Shown here: positions 35,070 to 39,952 of the stretch, piece by piece
Numbering within the stretch: position 1 is the first letter of the stretch
Layout of the letters: each line of letters begins with the position of its first letter
NCBI GenBank assembly: GCA_903880855.1
Contig: CAIRQX010000168.1
Coordinates: 1 to 39,952, forward strand
Length of the DNA stretch: 39,952 nucleotides
Source of the DNA: an uncultured Burkholderiales bacterium
GTDB lineage: Bacteria > Pseudomonadota > Gammaproteobacteria > Burkholderiales > Burkholderiaceae_C
Direction: 5' to 3'
Program-made: the position numbers and the translations under genes
Notes under the pieces: generated by a model
The model's database searches: none
Seen by the model: only the letters and a program-made list of their open reading frames with translations
Told to the model about the DNA's origin: nothing

Positions 35070-36053
35070 TTAGAAAACAGCGTGCTCGCCTAAGTCTGGG
35101 ACATCTTGACCATTCATCCACATCGCATACGACGCAAATAAAGTTTGCGTGCCATGCGATGGCGTGAGTTCTGCGTCGTAGCGATGCGACTGCGCATTCC
35201 ACACCAGCATGGACTCGGTTGCGTAATAACGACCGATGCGGGCGAGTTCTGCTTTGTCCGCAACGGCTGGTATGAGTTTGCCAACCAAATGTAGAGCGCC
35301 AATGATGACATCCAGAAAACCCACTGGAACGCTTTTGAAGCGTGGCTCTTTTCCCAACAGTTGAAACAGGTACTCTCCTTGCTGACGCGGGGTGATGGCG
35401 GGGCCTGGGCCACCAATCGGCAAGATCTGGTTATGTCGGCTCTGTTCGCTTAAGCAACCCGCTATGAAATCGCCGAGATCTTCATCACTAATCGGTTTAC
35501 AAGCGGTGAGTTTGCCATCGCCAAAAATTAAAAAAGGCTTGCCTTTTTTGACTCTTTCCAATTGGCCAGACAAAGATTTGAAGAAAGCTGTCGGTCGCAC
35601 AATGGAATAGGTCAGTCCTGACGCAATCAAAGCTTTTTCAAATGCAAGCTTGGCATGCTGAAAAGCAAGGATTGGCTTTTGCACGCAAATCGCCGAGAGC
35701 AAGACAAAATGCTTAACCCCATGGGCTTGGGCCGCCTCCAATGCTTCCATATGGGCTTGGTAATCTATGCGCCAAGCATCACGTGGGCTACCGGTTCTAG
35801 AAGCCATGCAGGAAATCACTGCATCAAAAGACTCATTTGCAAAACCATAGCGTGCGATAGATACAGGATCAGTAAGGTCACCATAACGAATGGTGGCCCC
35901 CTTCAGAGCGTACGTGACTTGGTTTTCTGACCCGCCTCCCTTTGCATCTTGGCGAGGACGAATAAAACAAACAAGGTCATGCCCAGACCTAATAAGCGCA
36001 CGTGCCGTCGCCAAGCCAATTGTCCCAGTTGCGCCCAGTAAAAGTACACGCAT
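35070..36053 (-). CDS. bciA: 3,8-divinyl (proto)chlorophyllide 8-vinyl reductase, BciA type
   Basis: A 327-residue NADPH-dependent reductase that converts the C8 vinyl group of divinyl (proto)chlorophyllide to ethyl. The Rossmann motif VLLLGATGTIGLATARAL starts the protein; BciA-type segments include YSIVRPTAFFKSLSGQ, CKPISDEDLGDFIAGC, ESMLVW and the late TPSHGTQTL. I use ATG 36053; the frame is open to a TTG at 36077. The gene lies last in the bchG-...-tspO operon. The ferredoxin-dependent alternative BciB is unrelated in sequence, so the assignment is fairly firm. Confidence 0.88.
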   Translation of the reverse strand: MRVLLLGATGTIGLATARALIRSGHDLVCFIRPRQDAKGGGSENQVTYALKGATIRYGDLTDPVSIARYGFANESFDAVISCMASRTGSPRDAWRIDYQAHMEALEAAQAHGVKHFVLLSAICVQKPILAFQHAKLAFEKALIASGLTYSIVRPTAFFKSLSGQLERVKKGKPFLIFGDGKLTACKPISDEDLGDFIAGCLSEQSRHNQILPIGGPGPAITPRQQGEYLFQLLGKEPRFKSVPVGFLDVIIGALHLVGKLIPAVADKAELARIGRYYATESMLVWNAQSHRYDAELTPSHGTQTLFASYAMWMNGQDVPDLGEHAVF

Positions 36054-36079
36054 GGAAGGGCTAGCTATCGACGGCAAGG

Positions 36080-36565
36080 CTAACCAAATGGTCCGTTGAG
36101 TTCAATAGTGGCAGCATTTAAAAAACCGGCCGTCGTGACCCAAACCAAATAGGGCAACAACATCAAACTAGACAACTTGGACAGACGCCACAAACCAATG
36201 ATGAGCAGCAATACTGAGGCCCACAAGAAATACAACTCGGTCATGGCCCAATCAGGCCGATGCTGGTTGAAGTACAACCAACTCCAGAAAATATTCAGCA
36301 ACCCGTTAAGGCCAAATAAAAAATATATGCGTAACTTATCTGCACTGGTTTTAGAAACTCGCCATGCACCCCAGCCGCTGAAAGCACACAAACAAAAAAT
36401 AGTCGACCAAATGATGCCAAAAGCGGCATCAGGCGGTTTCCATTCCGGTTGCTTCAGCGACAAGTACCACGGCCCAATATCTGTAAGCCAAGCGCCAATG
36501 GATGAAACAATTAAAGTACAGCCGAATGCGATCGCCAAACCAACAAATCGGTCAAAAATGCTCAT
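36080..36565 (-). CDS. tspO: TspO/MBR family protein (tryptophan-rich sensory protein)
   Basis: A 161-residue membrane protein with five predicted spans. TspO landmarks are GPWYLSLKQPEWKPPDAAFG, IIWSTIF, NGLLNIFWSWLYF and LLPYLVWVTTAGFLN, with many tryptophans. In Rhodobacter sphaeroides TspO is an outer-membrane porphyrin-responsive regulator that dampens photosynthesis-gene expression, and family members bind or degrade porphyrins. Here its ATG overlaps the bchP stop (ATGA), so it is translated together with bacteriochlorophyll enzymes, which fits a feedback role on tetrapyrrole flux (inference). Confidence 0.92.
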   Translation of the reverse strand: MSIFDRFVGLAIAFGCTLIVSSIGAWLTDIGPWYLSLKQPEWKPPDAAFGIIWSTIFCLCAFSGWGAWRVSKTSADKLRIYFLFGLNGLLNIFWSWLYFNQHRPDWAMTELYFLWASVLLLIIGLWRLSKLSSLMLLPYLVWVTTAGFLNAATIELNGPFG

Positions 36566-37773
36566 GCCTTAGCCATACCAAATAGGTGCGCCAAATCTTT
36601 GAAGAAGATACGCACATGCGCCATGGGTTTTTTTCTGACCAGCACTTTGTTCATATAAGACTCAAAAGTGAGTTGCTGCACATCCTTGTCTTCGCAGATC
36701 GTGACGAATTTTTCACGGCGCTTGTCATTCTGATACCAAAAATATTGCATGATGCCCAGCACCCAAAACACCGTACCGTGCTGTTTCATAAATGTTTTAC
36801 GTGCTTTCTTAAGGCAAGACACATTACCGGTCTTTAAGGTCTCTTCCACTGCATCAGCAGCCATCCGACCGCATGCCATTGCATAGTAAATGCCCTCGCC
36901 AGAAGCAGGCGCTACTACACCTGCAGCATCACCCGCCAAGACAATATCTTTTCCGTTGTCCCAATAAGGCAAAGGCTTCATGGGTATCGGCGCACCTTCG
37001 CGACGTAGCGTTTCAGCTTTGTCTAAGCCTGCTGTGTCACGTAGCCTTTTGACTGCACTTCTCAAAGAAAATCCTTTGTCTGCGCTGCCAGTGCCAATAC
37101 TCATGGTGTCGCCGTGGGGAAATACCCAGCCGTAAAAATCTGGCGACAAAGAGCCACGGTAGTAAACATCACATCGGTCAGCATCGTAATTCGCTTGCTG
37201 CGTTGGGGCCCGCACGATCTCGTGATAAGCAAACACATACTTGGTGCGATCAGCGCCTTTGATGGATTGGCGTGCCACCTCAGACTTGGCACCGTCCGCA
37301 CCAATGACAAAACGCGCCCGAATACTCTTGGTTTCCGAGGTGAATGAATAATTGCCAGGTTGAGACGGTGATTGCAAAGCGATATGAATGCGTGACACGC
37401 CATCGTCATCACGGGTGAGTTTTTCGAATGAGCCACGTAAACGTTGCGCCCCATGCGATCGCGCTCTTTCTCTTAACCACTCATCGAACTCATCGCGGTT
37501 GACCATACCGACGAACCCGTTCTCAATCGGAATATCCACTTGGTTGTCTCGGGGTGAAATCATTCTTGCGCATCGCGCTTTAGCTACCAATAAATGGTCT
37601 GGTATCTCAAAGTCTTTGATCAAACGCGGTGGTATCGCTCCGCCACAGGGCTTGGTTCGACCTTGACGGTCTAACAACAAGACATTCCATCCTCGACTTG
37701 CGAGATCATCTGCAGCAGTAGATCCAGATGGACCGCCACCAATCACGACAACATCATATGTTTCAGTACTCAT
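36562..37773 (-). CDS. bchP: Geranylgeranyl (bacterio)chlorophyll/diphosphate reductase
   Basis: BchP reduces the geranylgeranyl side chain of bacteriochlorophyll to phytyl. The 403-residue flavoprotein has VVVIGGGPSGSTAADDLASRG at the N-terminus, KPCGGAIPPRLIKDF, RFVIGADGAKSEVARQ, and the GD motif KDIVLAGDAAGVVAPASGEGI, followed by IYYAMACGRMAADAV. The start overlaps the end of the MFS gene by 11 bases and the stop overlaps tspO. Length and motifs fit bacterial BchP; a carotenoid- or archaeal-lipid-type GG reductase is excluded by the bch neighbours. Confidence 0.95.
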   Translation of the reverse strand: MSTETYDVVVIGGGPSGSTAADDLASRGWNVLLLDRQGRTKPCGGAIPPRLIKDFEIPDHLLVAKARCARMISPRDNQVDIPIENGFVGMVNRDEFDEWLRERARSHGAQRLRGSFEKLTRDDDGVSRIHIALQSPSQPGNYSFTSETKSIRARFVIGADGAKSEVARQSIKGADRTKYVFAYHEIVRAPTQQANYDADRCDVYYRGSLSPDFYGWVFPHGDTMSIGTGSADKGFSLRSAVKRLRDTAGLDKAETLRREGAPIPMKPLPYWDNGKDIVLAGDAAGVVAPASGEGIYYAMACGRMAADAVEETLKTGNVSCLKKARKTFMKQHGTVFWVLGIMQYFWYQNDKRREKFVTICEDKDVQQLTFESYMNKVLVRKKPMAHVRIFFKDLAHLFGMAKA

Positions 37774-39121
37774 GACTCAAACCCTTTCTATGACCAACAA
37801 CCAAATTGGGGTGATGACGTTCTGCACTTTTGACGTCATAGCGACCCACCCAAACAGCACACGCTGCAGCTAACACAAACATGACAGTTTCAAACCCGAA
37901 CACACTGGCATACGCTGTGCCTTGTTCTCCTAGGAGGTAATGCGCTAAGTCGCTAGCAGCAGTGCCCAACAAACCGCCGAGGCCAAACGCAATAGCTTGC
38001 GAAGCGCCCCACAGACCCATGCGTGTACCGGCGTGTTGATCACCGCCCAGTGTGGCTAAACGCATCATGGTCGCAATCGCTGCAATTGAAAAACTGCCAT
38101 TGGCAACGCCGAGCAAAAAAACATTGGGTTTCAATGGCCAAGGCGGACCATAGGCCGCCGCCATGCACAACCCCAACATCGCCACGCCGGACACCAAGCA
38201 ACCGCCCACCATCCAACTTTGTATAGATCCCAAGCGTCCCGCCACGCGACCACTCCCAGCCACGGCAACGGCCAACATGCCACACAAAACAGCACTGTGG
38301 TGTAAGCCTGAAAGCTGCGTGGTTTCACCAGGGCTCAGGCCAAACAAGGCGCCTGCAAAGGGCTCCAAGATCAAGTCTTGTGAGCTGTAGGCCAGCATCG
38401 ATAAGAAAACAAACACAGAGAAAGCCTTGGCTTGCGGCTCTGACCAAACCAAGTGCAAAGTTTTCTTAAACCCTTGCTTCTTAGCAGGCTGAGTCTCATC
38501 AAGCACCTGGGCTCCCACATGCCCTTCTAATTTCCATAGACATAAACATGTGAGAAGTACTACTACCAAGCTGAGGCCACCACTGATCTCGAGCAAACGC
38601 TCTGGTGAATAGGGTTCTAGCAACTTGCCGACGGTGATGGCTGTGACGGCAAAGCCAACAATCATCATCATCCACACAGCAGTGGCAGCTGGTGCGCGGC
38701 GCGAATCATCCACGCGCTTGGACATCAAAACCAACAACGAAGTGCCGCATGCGCTGACACCAAATCCAATCAACATGAATGCAAAGATAGATAAGGCGAT
38801 TCCTTGGCTCAACTCTTGCGCCATCCAAACGGTTGCAAGGCTAGCCAAAAAACCTCCCAGCGCTAAGACAGCCATGCCCCCTAGCATCCACGGCGTGCAG
38901 CGTCTGCCTTGATCAGCGCCAAAACCCATACGGGGGCGCACCATTTGAACGAGGTAATGAAAGCCGACCAAAAAGCCAGGAATCAAAGCAGGAAGCGCCA
39001 ACTCAACCACCATGATGCGGTTGAGTGTCGAAGTGGTAACCACCACCACCGCGCCCATACAAGCTTGAATTAGGCCTAAGCGTGCGATGTGCAACCAACT
39101 GAATGGCTGTAATGTGTTCAT
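37763..39121 (-). CDS. BCD-family MFS protein (PucC/LhaA-like)
   Basis: A 452-residue membrane protein of about twelve spans in the BCD (bacteriochlorophyll delivery) branch of the major facilitator superfamily, which includes PucC and LhaA, proteins needed for light-harvesting complex assembly. The N-terminus LHIARLGLIQACMGAVVVV, then LNRIMVVELALPALIPG and YLVQMVRPRMGFGADQGRRC, is typical. ATG 39121 overlaps the bchG TGA; a longer frame inside bchG is rejected. Its position between bchG and bchP is the one occupied by the bch2/orf428-type paralogue in other purple bacteria, so it probably hands over or protects newly made bacteriochlorophyll. Confidence 0.9.
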   Translation of the reverse strand: MNTLQPFSWLHIARLGLIQACMGAVVVVTTSTLNRIMVVELALPALIPGFLVGFHYLVQMVRPRMGFGADQGRRCTPWMLGGMAVLALGGFLASLATVWMAQELSQGIALSIFAFMLIGFGVSACGTSLLVLMSKRVDDSRRAPAATAVWMMMIVGFAVTAITVGKLLEPYSPERLLEISGGLSLVVVLLTCLCLWKLEGHVGAQVLDETQPAKKQGFKKTLHLVWSEPQAKAFSVFVFLSMLAYSSQDLILEPFAGALFGLSPGETTQLSGLHHSAVLCGMLAVAVAGSGRVAGRLGSIQSWMVGGCLVSGVAMLGLCMAAAYGPPWPLKPNVFLLGVANGSFSIAAIATMMRLATLGGDQHAGTRMGLWGASQAIAFGLGGLLGTAASDLAHYLLGEQGTAYASVFGFETVMFVLAAACAVWVGRYDVKSAERHHPNLVVGHRKGLSHEY

Positions 39122-39952
39122 AACGCGACCTCCTGAAGTCCCCTTAAGGACCAAGCACTCACCATCATGCCGCTGACAAACAAGGGCACGCCAAACGCAC
39201 TGACACTCAGCGCTTTTTCAACGGGACTTTGTATAAATCGCAGCATCAAAGGCAGTTGGCACATGCTTAACAACAGCACAGCAAGGGCGGAGTTGGGTGA
39301 ACCCCACTCCAGCAATAAGATCGCGACAGCCCATTGCGCAAACAACATAAATCCGCAGGCGGTGCAGGCTGCCTTGATGACACCCAGTTGAACAGGCAAA
39401 GAGCGCACACCCATCTGCGCATCGCCCTCTACCGCTTTGAAGTCGTTCAAAGTCATGATGCCATGGGCCCCAAAGCTATAAAGCAAGGCCAACACGATGG
39501 CGTTGTAAGAAGGCATCTCGCCGCCCAGCATGACGGCAGCACCGGTCACCCAGGCTAAGCCCTCGTAACTGAGAGCACATGCTGAATTACCCCACCACCC
39601 ATTGTTTTTCAAACGAATAGGGGGCGTGCTGTATGCCCAAGACAGCAGTAAACCTAAGGCTGTAGCGGCAAAACCCCAAGGCCCAAGTGGCCACGCCCAA
39701 AAAATGGACAACAGGGTCCACAACACTGCAATATAAAAACCCCAACGGCCTGGCATGCGTCCCGAAGGGATGGGTCTATTGGGTTCATTGATGGCATCGA
39801 CGTGTCGGTCAAACCAATCGTTCACCGCCTGGCTGCTGGCACACACCAATGGGCCCGCCAACAATACGCCCCAGATGATCAAAATCCAATTGTCTGTAAG
39901 AGACTTTCCAGAGGACACAACACCACATGAAAAAGCCCACATCGGTGGAAAC
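39118..39952 (-). CDS. bchG: Bacteriochlorophyll synthase, 5' partial
   Basis: BchG, a UbiA-superfamily membrane prenyltransferase, esterifies bacteriochlorophyllide with geranylgeranyl diphosphate. 277 residues are visible. The first aspartate-rich site reads NDWFDRHVDAINEPNRP and the second region NDFKAVEGDAQMGVRSLP. Bases 39943-39952 add FPP before the internal Met (FPPMWAFSCGVVSSG), matching the family interior, so the true start lies beyond the window. The stop overlaps the ATG of the MFS gene. More photosynthesis genes probably lie beyond base 39952. Confidence 0.95.
   Translation of the reverse strand, partial: FPPMWAFSCGVVSSGKSLTDNWILIIWGVLLAGPLVCASSQAVNDWFDRHVDAINEPNRPIPSGRMPGRWGFYIAVLWTLLSIFWAWPLGPWGFAATALGLLLSWAYSTPPIRLKNNGWWGNSACALSYEGLAWVTGAAVMLGGEMPSYNAIVLALLYSFGAHGIMTLNDFKAVEGDAQMGVRSLPVQLGVIKAACTACGFMLFAQWAVAILLLEWGSPNSALAVLLLSMCQLPLMLRFIQSPVEKALSVSAFGVPLFVSGMMVSAWSLRGLQEVAL

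Overview
The window is a stretch of chromosome that reads most naturally as a betaproteobacterium of the order Burkholderiales. The reasons are the many orphan tripartite-tricarboxylate-type (TTT/Bug) periplasmic binding proteins, the AtzE/HpxZ pair, the overall gene style, and a bacteriochlorophyll cluster of the kind found in aerobic anoxygenic phototrophic freshwater relatives such as Limnohabitans or Rhodoferax. The genus is an inference. I see no tRNA, rRNA, CRISPR array, insertion sequence or phage gene.

Layout. (1) 1-4638: a 5'-truncated AtzE-type amidase with hpxZ (oxalurate/ureide catabolism) on the plus strand. Facing it is a minus-strand operon of an amino-acid-type ABC binding protein, a shikimate/quinate dehydrogenase and a metal-dependent amidohydrolase. 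(2) 4757-8648: an OmpR-type response regulator and histidine kinase, followed by two paralogous six-cysteine secreted proteins. These flank a protein whose N-terminus resembles a truncated globin without its haem-binding His. (3) 8652-14158: a MAPEG protein, a complete NitT/TauT-type ABC importer operon (two permeases, ATPase, a small anchored protein of unknown role, binding protein) ending in a bidirectional terminator, then a DAD-type cupin and an SDR. (4) 14195-18054: an HD-GYP response regulator divergent from a PhnD-like binding protein coupled to a membrane histidine kinase, which looks like a ligand-sensing c-di-GMP module. (5) 18011-27949: a tight, roughly 10-kb minus-strand operon with four TTT binding proteins, two FAD monooxygenases, an alpha/beta hydrolase, an atypical SDR and a DUF3500 protein with a histidine-rich tail. 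It ends in a decayed SDR 3' remnant over which the histidine-kinase gene now runs antisense. (6) 28145-30810: a YqiA-like esterase, a small lipoprotein and an ABC exporter. (7) 30944-39952: hemF-hemB-hemC-hemE converging on bciA-tspO-bchP-(BCD-family MFS)-bchG, which is truncated at the window end.

How the genes work together. hemB, hemC, hemE and hemF cover steps from 5-aminolevulinate to protoporphyrinogen, apart from hemD, which is not in the window. The facing operon finishes bacteriochlorophyll a: 8-vinyl reduction (BciA), esterification (BchG) and geranylgeranyl reduction (BchP), with a pigment-associated transporter-like protein and the porphyrin-responsive TspO in the same coupled operon. 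The 18-28 kb operon looks like a route for uptake or sensing and oxidative breakdown of an unidentified, possibly aromatic, organic acid.

The least explained parts are the six-cysteine/globin-like cluster beside the two-component system, the PhnD-like/kinase/HD-GYP module, the DUF3500-His-tail protein with its four binding proteins, and the rearrangement scar at 18.0 kb.
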